Below, piece after piece: positions 1 to 7,695 of a DNA stretch of 34,469 nucleotides. Where the stretch lies: NCBI GenBank assembly GCA_025361285.1, contig JANYAP010000131.1, positions 1 to 34,469 of the forward strand, in the 5' to 3' direction. This DNA comes from Bacteroidales bacterium. Lineage in GTDB: Bacteria > Bacteroidota > Bacteroidia > Bacteroidales > JAAUTT01. Position numbers and translations under genes: made by a program. Every line of letters starts with the position of its first letter. The first letter of the stretch is position 1. The notes under the pieces are model-generated. The model did not search any database. It saw nothing but the letters and a program-made list of their open reading frames with translations, and was not told the origin of the DNA.

Positions 1-2523
1 GGCATCCGTGGTAAAAAATTAATGTCGGTAATTTATTTGGCCACTACCGAAGTACGGGCAGCCGTAGTAACTTCTATTGCTACTACAATAGTTAGTTTCT
101 TGCCTGTTTTTGCTATGGAAGCCTCAGAAGGTAAATTATTCCACCCCTTGGCATTTACTAAAACATTCGCCCTGCTATCGGCCTTTATTTTGGGCATTGT
201 AGTATTGCCCACATTGGTACATATTTTTTTCAATATCCGTTTCGACACAAAGAAAATTCGCAAATATTGGAACGCCAGTCTTATAGTGGCGGGTGTTGTG
301 TTTATTATTATTTGGCAAACATGGCCAGCTTTGGCTTTAATTGCCATAGGTATAAATAACTTGCTCGACCATCGCTGGCCAGCTATACGCAAAGAGTTTC
401 CTAATTACATAAATATTGCCATTACGGTATTGGTAGCAGTATATTACCTGTCAATCGAGTGGTTACCTCTGGGCGCACACAACAGCGTTTTTATAAACTT
501 CATATTTGTAACGGGTATTATTTCGGTAATCCTGTTGGCTCTCATGTCAATGGTACATTTCTACGAACCCATATTACGCTGGGGCTTGCGCAACAAATGG
601 AAATTCCTGTTATTGCCAATCTTTACCCTGTTTTTGGGGCTAATGGTTTGGATAGGTTTCGATAATATTTTTGGCTTTGTAGCCAACGGGTTTGAAAAAA
701 TTGGCTGGAAAAACATCAGGCAAACTGCTGTTTGGCAAGCTCCAACAAAAACGTTCCCCGGAACTGGCAAAGAGTTTATGCCATCGCTCAACGAAGGTTC
801 GTTTTTGCTTATGCCAACCAGTATGCCCCATTCGAGTATTGAAAAGAACTTACAATACATTGAAACACTTGACAAACGCCTTTCTACCATTCCTGAAGTA
901 GAGGTTGCCGTTGGCAAGTGGGGTCGTGTAAATTCTGCCTTAGACCCCGCACCCGTGCAGATGTTTGAAAATACTATCAACTACCGTTCCGAATATATTT
1001 TGGACGATGACGGCCACCGTATGCAATTCAAAGTTGATAGAGAAGGCAATTATATCTTAATAAATGGCGCAAAGTACAATCCCGAAAAAGAAACATTCAG
1101 GGCAATCCCGGCCGATAGCCTTATTCCCGATTCCAAAGGCGAGTATTTCCGTCAGTGGCGGCCACAGATTAAAAAGCCGCTCGATATTTGGAACGAAATT
1201 GTTAAGGTTACCAACATTCCGGGCTTGACCTCTGCACCTAAGTTGCAGCCCATCGAAACCCGCTTGGTAATGCTCTCAACAGGTATGCGTGCGCCAATGG
1301 GCTTAAAAGTATATGGCCCCGATTTGGCTACCATAGAACAAGCAGGGATGCAATTTGAAAAGGCGTTGAAAGAAGTTCCTTCGGTGAAAGCGTCTGCCGT
1401 ATTTTACGACCGTGCCGTGGGCGCTCCATACATCGAGATTAAACTCAATCGTGAAAACATGGCACGTTACGGAATGAGTGTGAGCGATGTGCAGGAAATA
1501 TTACAGGTTGCCGTGGGTGGTATGGCTTTAAGCAGTTCTGTTGAAGGCCGTGAGCGCTTTCCTATGCGGGTACGCTACGCCCGTGAACTCCGGGACAACC
1601 CCGAAGATTTAAAACGGATACTCATTCCCGCCATGAATGGCGTTCAAATTCCTTTGGGCGAAATCGCCGATATTGATTACACACGGGGCGCACAAATGAT
1701 ACGAAGCGAAAACACTTTCCTTGTGGGCTATGTTATTTTCGATAAAACAGAAGGCAAAGCCGAGGTTGATGTTGTGGAAGAAGCAGCGGACATTTTAAAG
1801 AAAAAAATTGATTCGGGGGAAATTAAGCTACAACCCGGCGTTTCATACAAATTTGCCGGAAACTACGAACAACAGTTACGGGCAACCAAAAGGCTTGCAA
1901 TTGTTATACCTATAAGCCTTATGATGATATTCATGTTATTGTTTTTTCAATTCAAAACAGTAACAGCCTCATTTATACATTTCTCAGGTGTTTTTGTAGC
2001 TTTTGCAGGTGGTTTCATAATGTTGTGGCTCTACGGTCAGGATTGGTTTTTAAACTTTTCAGTTGCCGGAATTAACCTGCGTGATTTGTTCCAAATGCAC
2101 CCCATAAACCTGAGCGTTGCCGTGTGGGTCGGGTTTATTGCCCTGTTTGGTATTGCTACCAACGACGGGGTAATTATGGGTACTTATATTCATCAGGTTT
2201 TTGAAGAAAAGAAACCCGCCTCAGTCCACGAAGTACGTGAAGCGGTTGTTTCCGCAGGTCGCAAACGTGTACGCCCGGCCATGATGACAACCGCCGTTGC
2301 TGTTATAGCCTTGTTGCCTGTGCTTTCATCAAACGGCAAAGGTTCCGATATTATGATTCCAATGGCTATTCCCATGTTTGGCGGTATGGTTATTCAGGTA
2401 ATGACTGTTTTTGTTGTTCCTTTGTTTCAGGCCATGTGGAGGGAATGGGCTGTAAGCCATGTTAAAACCAACAATGTTGAATCTTTAAACAATCACGAAA
2501 ACAATGAGAACGACAATTTATAA
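1..2523 (+). CDS. cusA: CusA-type heavy-metal efflux RND transporter, inner-membrane pump (5' truncated by window edge)
   Basis: The frame is open from base 1, so the N-terminus lies outside the window and about 840 C-terminal residues are present. These pumps are proton-driven and expel Cu(I)/Ag(I) from periplasm or cytoplasm through a CusCBA tripartite complex. Three methionines that bind Cu/Ag in E. coli CusA have counterparts here: the Met before LSTGM (codon at 1269), the Met in ARYGM (1474) and the Met in IPAMNG (1633). This argues for Cu/Ag rather than Zn/Co/Cd. The porter-domain motif FMPSLNEGSFLLMP is near 778-810, and the last transmembrane block (about 1890-2440) holds GFIALFGIATNDGVIMGTY. 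Compared with E. coli CusA there is an extra hydrophobic block (about 250-560) that may add transmembrane segments. The stop overlaps the start of the next gene by 20 bases, so the two are translationally coupled. Family is secure; metal choice is inferred from the Met residues. Confidence 0.93.
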   Translation, partial: GIRGKKLMSVIYLATTEVRAAVVTSIATTIVSFLPVFAMEASEGKLFHPLAFTKTFALLSAFILGIVVLPTLVHIFFNIRFDTKKIRKYWNASLIVAGVVFIIIWQTWPALALIAIGINNLLDHRWPAIRKEFPNYINIAITVLVAVYYLSIEWLPLGAHNSVFINFIFVTGIISVILLALMSMVHFYEPILRWGLRNKWKFLLLPIFTLFLGLMVWIGFDNIFGFVANGFEKIGWKNIRQTAVWQAPTKTFPGTGKEFMPSLNEGSFLLMPTSMPHSSIEKNLQYIETLDKRLSTIPEVEVAVGKWGRVNSALDPAPVQMFENTINYRSEYILDDDGHRMQFKVDREGNYILINGAKYNPEKETFRAIPADSLIPDSKGEYFRQWRPQIKKPLDIWNEIVKVTNIPGLTSAPKLQPIETRLVMLSTGMRAPMGLKVYGPDLATIEQAGMQFEKALKEVPSVKASAVFYDRAVGAPYIEIKLNRENMARYGMSVSDVQEILQVAVGGMALSSSVEGRERFPMRVRYARELRDNPEDLKRILIPAMNGVQIPLGEIADIDYTRGAQMIRSENTFLVGYVIFDKTEGKAEVDVVEEAADILKKKIDSGEIKLQPGVSYKFAGNYEQQLRATKRLAIVIPISLMMIFMLLFFQFKTVTASFIHFSGVFVAFAGGFIMLWLYGQDWFLNFSVAGINLRDLFQMHPINLSVAVWVGFIALFGIATNDGVIMGTYIHQVFEEKKPASVHEVREAVVSAGRKRVRPAMMTTAVAVIALLPVLSSNGKGSDIMIPMAIPMFGGMVIQVMTVFVVPLFQAMWREWAVSHVKTNNVESLNNHENNENDNL

Positions 2524-3955
2524 ATATATACTGCTTACGTTCTTTGCGTTTGGTGGTTATTTCGTAGCCTTTGGCCAGCAACAAACCGATTCGCTTATGC
2601 AATACCTCGAAATAGCAGCAAAGAACAACCCTTCGGTATTGCAGAAATACTACGAATATCAGGCCGCTTTACAAAAAGTGCCACAAGTGGGCAGTTTACC
2701 CGATCCTGAACTGAACGTCGGCGTATTCCTCAGCCCTATGGAACTGGTAAGCGGCAATCAGGTTGCCGATATTCGGTTAATGCAAATGTTCCCGTGGTTT
2801 GGTGTTCTAAAAAATGCAAAGGACGAAATGAGCTTAATGGCAAAAGCCAAATACGAATCGTTGCGCGATGCCAAATTACAGGTGTTTTACGAAGTTCAAA
2901 GTACTTGGTATAGTTTGTACAAAAACCAACAGGACATTCGTATTTCTGAAAAGAACATTGAAATATTGCGAACCCTCGAAAGGCTTACAATGGTAAAATT
3001 TAAAGCGGTTTCAACAGGCGGCGGCAACACTTCGCCTTCAGGCGTAAATATCTTAAATAGCAGCTCTCAAAGCAGTTCTTCCGGGGCAATTGGTTCAAAT
3101 AGTATGGGCGGTAATGCAAACAGCAACCAATCAGTAAACAATAGCCAATCTTCAATGGGCAATAATCAATCATCAATGGGCGCAAGCTCCGGCGGTTCAG
3201 GTTTAGCCGATTTATACCGTATTCAAATAGAAATTGGAGAACTCGACAACAACATTGCGTTACTTAAAAGCCAACAAAACACAATCGTTGCAAGGTTCAA
3301 CAGCTATTTAAACCGTCCGGTAAAAACTATGGTAATGTTGCCCGATACTTTAAAACCCGACTCTTTAGGTACATCATTGTTAGCGGTTTCCGATACCATG
3401 TTAGTCAACAATCCCATGCTGGGCATGTTGCAATACGAGGGGCAATCGTTCGATGCCCGTAAACGAATGGTTTCACGCATGGGCTATCCGATGGTGGGCA
3501 TAGGTGTAAATTATTCAGTAATCAACAAAAGTGAAATGTCCACATCGAGCATGAACGGAAAAGACATGATTATGCCAATGGTTACGGTTACTTTACCTAT
3601 CTATCGCAAGAAATACAAAGCCATGCAAACCGAAGCCGACCTGATGAAATCGGTCACCGAACAAGGGTATAAAGCAGCTTCAAACTCATTACAAACTGAG
3701 TATTACGAAGCTTTGCAATTATACCAGGATGCACAACGCCGTATCAAATTGTATGAAAACCAAAGCCAATTGGCCAAGAAATCGCTCGATATAATGATTA
3801 AGAGCTTTTCTGCTTCCGGCACGGGTTTAACCGATTTATTGCGTGTACGCCAGCAATTGCTCGATTATGACACAAAACAGGTCGAAGCCCTTACCGATTA
3901 CAACACAGCCATTGCTTGGCTAAAACGTTTAATGGCTAAATCTCAAATTCAGTAA
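2504..3955 (+). CDS. cusC: TolC-family outer-membrane efflux channel (CusC-like)
   Basis: The 483-aa protein has an N-terminal signal peptide (hydrophobic residues 8-23, ending AFGQQ) and the two alpha-helical hairpin halves of the TolC/OEP family. It would form the trimeric outer-membrane channel for the CusA pump upstream. The ATG lies inside the end of cusA (20-base overlap), and cusB follows 19 bases after the stop, so all three form one operon. The odd part is residues about 170-233, a Ser/Asn/Gly/Gln stretch with scattered Met that interrupts the first coiled-coil half after MVKFKAVSTGGG. Normal helical sequence resumes at LADLYRIQIEIGELDNN. The insert sits where the hairpin tip or an equatorial loop would be. 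Whether it binds metal is unknown. No lipobox Cys was seen, unlike E. coli CusC. Confidence 0.9.
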   Translation: MRTTIYKYILLTFFAFGGYFVAFGQQQTDSLMQYLEIAAKNNPSVLQKYYEYQAALQKVPQVGSLPDPELNVGVFLSPMELVSGNQVADIRLMQMFPWFGVLKNAKDEMSLMAKAKYESLRDAKLQVFYEVQSTWYSLYKNQQDIRISEKNIEILRTLERLTMVKFKAVSTGGGNTSPSGVNILNSSSQSSSSGAIGSNSMGGNANSNQSVNNSQSSMGNNQSSMGASSGGSGLADLYRIQIEIGELDNNIALLKSQQNTIVARFNSYLNRPVKTMVMLPDTLKPDSLGTSLLAVSDTMLVNNPMLGMLQYEGQSFDARKRMVSRMGYPMVGIGVNYSVINKSEMSTSSMNGKDMIMPMVTVTLPIYRKKYKAMQTEADLMKSVTEQGYKAASNSLQTEYYEALQLYQDAQRRIKLYENQSQLAKKSLDIMIKSFSASGTGLTDLLRVRQQLLDYDTKQVEALTDYNTAIAWLKRLMAKSQIQ

Positions 3956-3974
3956 ACTCGATAAAATTCACAAT

Positions 3975-5606
3975 ATGAAAAAGATATTTACAAACAAATA
4001 CGTGCTATACAGCCTGTTTACCATAGGAGGCTTGTTCTTAGGCTGGTTATTCTTTCATACCTCGCATAAAACGGAAACTAAACAGGAACAAACCGCCGAA
4101 ATCGGAAAAGCAACTATTTGGACGTGTGCCATGCACCCGCAAATACGCTTGAACGCACCGGGCAAATGCCCCATTTGTGGCATGGAGTTAATTCCGTTGG
4201 CTCAAAACAATGCACCTGTTGACGCTGATGCAATTCATCTTACAAAAGATGCAGCAGAGCTTGCCAACGTGCTTACTTCGGTTGTTTCAAAACAAAAACC
4301 CATTAAAGAAGTGCGCTTGTATGGCAAGGTTCAGGCCGATGAACGGCTGTTACAAAGTCAAGTTGCCCATATTCCCGGACGGATTGAAAAGCTATTGGTA
4401 AACTTCACAGGCGAAGGCGTGCGTAAAGGTCAAACACTGGCATTAATCTATTCGCCCGAATTGGTTACCGCACAGCAGGAATTACTTGAAACTGTGAAAA
4501 CAAAGGATTCTCAACCCGAAATGTACGAGGCTTCTAAAGAAAAATTACGTCAATGGAAATTAACAGATGAGCAAATTGCAAAAATTGAAAGTTCCGCTAC
4601 TGTACAAAACAATTTTGAAGTAGTATCAAATACTACCGGGATAGTTACTGCAAGGCGTGTAAACAACGGCGACCATATTGCACCGGGAACTGTTTTATAC
4701 GACATTGCCGACCTTTCAAGCGTGTGGGTCATGTTCGATGCTTACGAAAGCGATTTGCCATTCTTAAACGAAGGCAATAAAATAGCCTTTACCGTTCAGG
4801 CTTTGCCTGGCACTAACTTTTCAGGCAATATTATTTTTATCGACCCTGTAATTGACCCTGTTACCCGTGTTTCAAAAGTAAGGGTAGAAATCAGCAATAC
4901 TTCAGGAAAATTAAAACCCGAAATGTTTGCCACAGGTATTGTTAATGCAAATTTGGAGGAGTATAAAAACAACTTTATTATACCGCGTACAGCAGTATTA
5001 TGGACCGGCAAACGCTCCATTGTGTATGTTAAACAAGCGGGTGACGAGCCTATTTTCAAGATAAGGGAAATAGGTTTGGGTCCCATGTTGGGAAATAGTT
5101 ATGTGATTACCGATGGCTTATCCGAAGGAGAGGAAATTGTTACTGAAGGAGCATTTAGTGTAGATGCAGCCGCCCAATTGGAAGGCAAGCCAAGCATGAT
5201 GAACACCGATGGTGGTAATGTTTCAACAAGTCACAATCATGGCGATGCTCAAAATACAGAAAGAAAAGTAGGCAATTCTGACCATTCAGCACATCAAAAG
5301 CAAACAATTTCAGAACATTCAACTCATAGTAGTAAAGAAATGACTCAACACGAAATGTTTAGTGTATCAGGCAATTGCGAGATGTGCAAAGAGCGTATAG
5401 AAAATGCTGCTAAATCGGTAAAAGGTGTAACCAGTGCTGTATGGGATTTAAAGACTAAGAAAATGCAGGTACAATTCAATTCAATGGAAACCAAAATAGA
5501 GGATGTTCATAAAGCTATTGCTAAGGCAGGCCACGATACAGAGAAGCAAAGAGCAGATAAAACAATATACGAGGCATTACCTGAATGCTGCGCTTATAGA
5601 CAATAA
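3975..5606 (+). CDS. cusB: CusB-type periplasmic adaptor with N-terminal metal-binding motif and C-terminal HMA domain
   Basis: The 543-aa membrane-fusion protein links the RND pump to the channel and hands over metal. Residues 11-28 form a membrane anchor or signal. Residues about 49-72 hold a heavy-metal-binding motif of the kind often found on CusB adaptors: C51, H54, C65 and C68 in WTCAMHPQ ... KCPICGM. The barrel-sandwich, hairpin and beta-barrel regions follow (about 100-400; VAHIPGRIEKLLVNFTGEGV is typical). A His-rich linker (about 415-460) leads to a C-terminal HMA-like fold with a CxxC pair at C468/C471 (GNCEMC) and a terminal Cys pair near C538/C539. Such a three-part metal-handling layout suggests the adaptor includes its own chaperone, replacing a separate CusF. 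That is inference; the domains themselves are clear. Last gene of the operon. Confidence 0.9.
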   Translation: MKKIFTNKYVLYSLFTIGGLFLGWLFFHTSHKTETKQEQTAEIGKATIWTCAMHPQIRLNAPGKCPICGMELIPLAQNNAPVDADAIHLTKDAAELANVLTSVVSKQKPIKEVRLYGKVQADERLLQSQVAHIPGRIEKLLVNFTGEGVRKGQTLALIYSPELVTAQQELLETVKTKDSQPEMYEASKEKLRQWKLTDEQIAKIESSATVQNNFEVVSNTTGIVTARRVNNGDHIAPGTVLYDIADLSSVWVMFDAYESDLPFLNEGNKIAFTVQALPGTNFSGNIIFIDPVIDPVTRVSKVRVEISNTSGKLKPEMFATGIVNANLEEYKNNFIIPRTAVLWTGKRSIVYVKQAGDEPIFKIREIGLGPMLGNSYVITDGLSEGEEIVTEGAFSVDAAAQLEGKPSMMNTDGGNVSTSHNHGDAQNTERKVGNSDHSAHQKQTISEHSTHSSKEMTQHEMFSVSGNCEMCKERIENAAKSVKGVTSAVWDLKTKKMQVQFNSMETKIEDVHKAIAKAGHDTEKQRADKTIYEALPECCAYRQ

Positions 5607-5699
5607 CAACCAAGTAAAACTAATATAATTTGAGTAAGGAGAAAATCGAGATTCCTGAAAATACGATCTAAGATTTCTTAATAAAAAAGAAATGTCAGA

Positions 5700-6152
5700 T
5701 TGAGGATTTATAGTTTTTATTTGCATTATGTTGAGAAAAAATTTATACCCCTACTTCTAATTGCCTACACAATTGTGTTGGGGCATAATATTGTTCAGCA
5801 CGGACATTTCGACGATTTATTTTCAACTAAACAGACCCGCGATAGTAACGATTACCACGGTTCGCATCACGATAGCGAACACTAACACAATTATCCATTT
5901 TCGCACAGTGTAACTTTACATGTATCAGTTGAAAAGCAGACTGTTTTTACTGCAAACATTTCAAAGCTTACAACAAAAAAGACACCTTCAAATAATCTTC
6001 ATTGCATCCCTGTTACATACAAACCCGCTATAGTTTTCTCTTTTGCTGAAATTATATTTAGCTGTTACACACAACCACCAATAAAGGTTTATAGCACATT
6101 CATTCCCTGTCATAGAAAAACGGTTAAGCGCAGGCGATGCCAATATCTTTGA
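5700..6152 (+). pseudogene. Small His-rich secreted protein gene broken by an in-frame stop
   Basis: One reading frame runs for 151 codons with a single internal TAA at 5883-5885. The first part has a hydrophobic N-terminal segment (KKFIPLLLIAYTIVLGH) followed by a His-rich stretch (HGSHHDSEH). The part after the stop stays in the same frame for 88 codons (SVTLHVSVEKQTVFTANISK ... SQ-type Pro-rich end with QPPIKVYSTF). Small exported His-rich proteins of this build occur at the start of metal-efflux operons in Bacteroidota, so this is probably such a gene killed by a nonsense mutation. No ATG is in frame; the first usable codon is TTG at 5700, after an in-frame stop at 5682-5684, so the start may also be damaged. 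The last codons run into the TolC-like fragment below, suggesting a deletion joint. A functional truncated 61-aa protein cannot be excluded. Confidence 0.5.
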
Positions 6153-6189
6153 AGCCAACCGCGTTCGAAGCGAACTGACTAATGTTTGA
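6109..6189 (+). pseudogene. Possible internal fragment of a TolC-type channel gene
   Basis: A short frame here reads IEKRLSAGDANIFEANRVR followed by SELTNV and a stop. The pattern RL.AGDAN..E..R...EL.N resembles the first helical hairpin of TolC/CzcC proteins (a helix turn with G-D, then a helix). It lies on the same strand as the cus operon and as the second TolC fragment at 11591-11978, which continues the family from the next region of the protein. It overlaps the end of the broken His-rich gene in another frame, as expected if a deletion fused the two. The stretch is short and the match is by eye, so the call is tentative. Confidence 0.3.
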
Positions 6190-6267
6190 TGCAAATTTTC
6201 TATAATTGAAAGTCGAAAAGCTGTGTTCAGTTCTAAAATAACCGAACTAAATGTGGGGTAAACTGTC

Positions 6268-6380
6268 GGCGGTATGAAACGTAGCGAATTGCGTGGTTAC
6301 GTCTTTATCTTACGATACAAAACTTGCCTGCGGGTGCTGAACATGCCTTACCAATGAAACCGCTACGTTTTATGACCGCT
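6268..6380. repeat. Intergenic inverted-repeat element (attC-like shape)
   Basis: The arms are 6268-6286 (GGCGGTATGAAACGTAGCG) and 6361-6380 (CGCTACGTTTTATGACCGCT). They match over 10 bases without error (AAACGTAGCG) and over about 19 with one gap and two mismatches. The 74-base centre contains smaller complementary stretches. The right arm overlaps the last codons and stop of the 42-aa mini-ORF on the - strand, the usual relation of an integron attC site to its cassette gene. The canonical 7-base integrase core sites were not convincingly found, so it may instead be another Bacteroidota intergenic repeat family. Confidence 0.55.
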
Positions 6381-6498
6381 TATTAGCTGCTGGGAAATAT
6401 TTTTTAATCGTCTGTTTATCAATAGTTTCAAGGTGGTAGAATGTATCAAAGTGGGAGGCAAGAATGGCAAGCTCTTTTGCAATTTTAGGCTTACTCAC
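6370..6498 (-). CDS. Mini-ORF of 42 aa, unknown function
   Basis: A GTG at 6498 opens a 42-aa frame reading SKPKIAKELAILASHFDTF and ending FPAANKRS. Composition and amphipathic pattern look protein-like rather than random, and an in-frame stop lies only 13 bases before the GTG. A -7-like TATATTTG sits directly before the GTG, which would leave almost no leader, so either the start or the promoter reading is wrong. The stop falls inside the right arm of the inverted-repeat element. It could be a real small protein, a cassette remnant or the end of a lost gene. I do not recognise a family. Confidence 0.3.
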   Translation of the reverse strand: MSKPKIAKELAILASHFDTFYHLETIDKQTIKKYFPAANKRS

Positions 6499-6499
6499 C

Positions 6500-6590
6500 A
6501 AATATAAAATTTAGTTCGTAAAGGCTGCGCCGTTGCGAGTCGCTTTTGTGCGAATTGCAAATGTGCTTTACATTGTGGGGTGGCTTGCTA
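6500..6590. repeat. Left copy of a repeated ~100-bp element flanking the R-M/248-aa cargo
   Basis: Read on the - strand, this segment shares TTGCAAATGTGC (here 6555-6566) and several neighbouring words with 11395-11526. The shared order on the - strand is a C-rich stretch, GCACATTTGCAA, CGCAC, AGC, and CTAAATTT followed by ATAT. The two copies are in the same orientation. Each ends just upstream of a - strand ORF (the mini-ORF here, the R-M gene at the other copy). The match is interrupted, so this is a diverged repeat rather than an exact duplication. Confidence 0.45.
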
Positions 6591-6723
6591 CAATCTATTT
6601 CTTGCAATTTTTATATTTTATTTCGTTCGTTGCTACTTAATTGGTTGTCTTTGCAAATTAATCAATTGTTGTTGCAAATAAATTGGTACAATAAATAAAT
6701 TTTTTGTTTAAAGTTGCAAATTA

Positions 6724-6807
6724 CTCAAAGCAATTTGCAACTTATTTTATGGTCTTTGCAACTTTACCAACACCATTTGCAACTTTATTGGTTGTCTTTG
6801 CAAGTTT
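6724..6807 (-). repeat. Decayed 21-bp tandem repeat (heptad-coding) after the 248-aa gene
   Basis: Four contiguous 21-base units lie at 6787-6807, 6766-6786, 6745-6765 and 6724-6744, each ending in a TTGCAA-centred word on the + strand. Read on the - strand, in frame with the 248-aa gene and past its stop, they encode heptads KLAKTTN, KVANGVG, KVAKTIK and then stop-VANCFE. Further TTGCAA words continue to about 6640 with poorer spacing and more stops. This looks like a once-coding heptad array that has fallen out of use, or a minisatellite grown next to the gene. Confidence 0.6.
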
Positions 6808-6846
6808 GGTGATGGTCTTTTCATAAATCACGTAGTCGTTTGCAAA

Positions 6847-7593
6847 TTATATGGCGTACTTTGTAAATTTAAGGCTGCTTACTTGCTTGTATTGGGGGCT
6901 TGTTGCTCCATATACGGATTTGATATATGTTTTTACATCGGTTGCTATATCTACAAGCCCTACATTATTTTTATACATGGTGTCGTTGCGAGCAATACGG
7001 GCATTACTTAAAGGTGTTTCGGCATTGATAACGGCAAGATTCTTGGCTTTTAAATCGGCATATAGGGCGTTTAGTGCCGTTAGCTTTAAATCTGCTTCGT
7101 TTGGGGCGTAGGCTGTAACTGACGAAAGTAGTTTGATGAATTTATCGAGGTTATCTAAACGGCTATCGTAGCTCATTTGTGAGGTTGAAATTTCAACTAT
7201 CTCTTTACCTGCATCGGCAGCTAATTTCTTTTCTTCTTCGGTTTTTTTGGCGGTGGCACGGCGTCCTTGTAACTTACGAACTATGGTTTGTGCCGAGTCG
7301 GCTACTTCTTTTGTAACATCGGACGCTTTTAGGGCGTTGTTGGTACGTGTAATTAACTTATCGAATGTTTTAAATGCGGTTACTCTTGCAGTTACTGCAT
7401 TTTTATATGCAGGTGTAAGAGCGCTTACTGTAGTTAAACTGGTTTTAGCTGCTGTTGATTGTGCTTGCATTGCAGCAATTTTTAGAGATGCTTTGCTTGG
7501 ATTGTAAATTACACCGTATGAAGTACAGTTAATAATAAGTTTATCGAAATTAACTGAGTTACGGTTGTGTCCTTGTTCGGATGTACTTGCCAT
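6847..7593 (-). CDS. Conserved Bacteroidota-type protein of unknown function, internally duplicated, 248 aa
   Basis: The ATG at 7593 gives a 248-aa, almost wholly helical, Ala/Lys/Thr-rich protein with no signal peptide, no membrane segment and one Cys. It resembles uncharacterised Bacteroidota proteins that begin M-A-S-x-S-E-Q-G-H, but I know no function for them. Two halves align with each other: residues about 13-111 and about 146-244. Landmarks are YNPSKASLKIAAM against YAPNEADLKLTAL, and TP...NA...AR in both. A charged linker (RRATAKKTEEEKKL) separates them. This points to a paired helical-bundle fold. The gene lies about 100 bases downstream of the R-M gene on the same strand. Directly after its stop the frame continues into a heptad repeat (see 6724-6807). 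A link with the R-M system is positional only. Confidence 0.75.
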   Translation of the reverse strand: MASTSEQGHNRNSVNFDKLIINCTSYGVIYNPSKASLKIAAMQAQSTAAKTSLTTVSALTPAYKNAVTARVTAFKTFDKLITRTNNALKASDVTKEVADSAQTIVRKLQGRRATAKKTEEEKKLAADAGKEIVEISTSQMSYDSRLDNLDKFIKLLSSVTAYAPNEADLKLTALNALYADLKAKNLAVINAETPLSNARIARNDTMYKNNVGLVDIATDVKTYIKSVYGATSPQYKQVSSLKFTKYAI

Positions 7594-7695
7594 ATTTTTT
7601 GATTTAAGGGTTAAATATTAGGTAAATAAAGTGCCGAAATGTACAAAATTGTTTTGAAAATCAAAAATATATGCTAATAAATTACACTTTATCTA

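Noticed and set aside
5988-6194. 68-codon - strand frame
   Set aside because: It is antisense to the broken His-rich gene and the TolC-like fragment, both of which explain the coding bias better.
6640-6846. TTGCAA-spaced repeats considered as a CRISPR array
   Set aside because: Repeat words are too short and the units abut with a 21-base coding period; there are no unique spacers and no cas genes.
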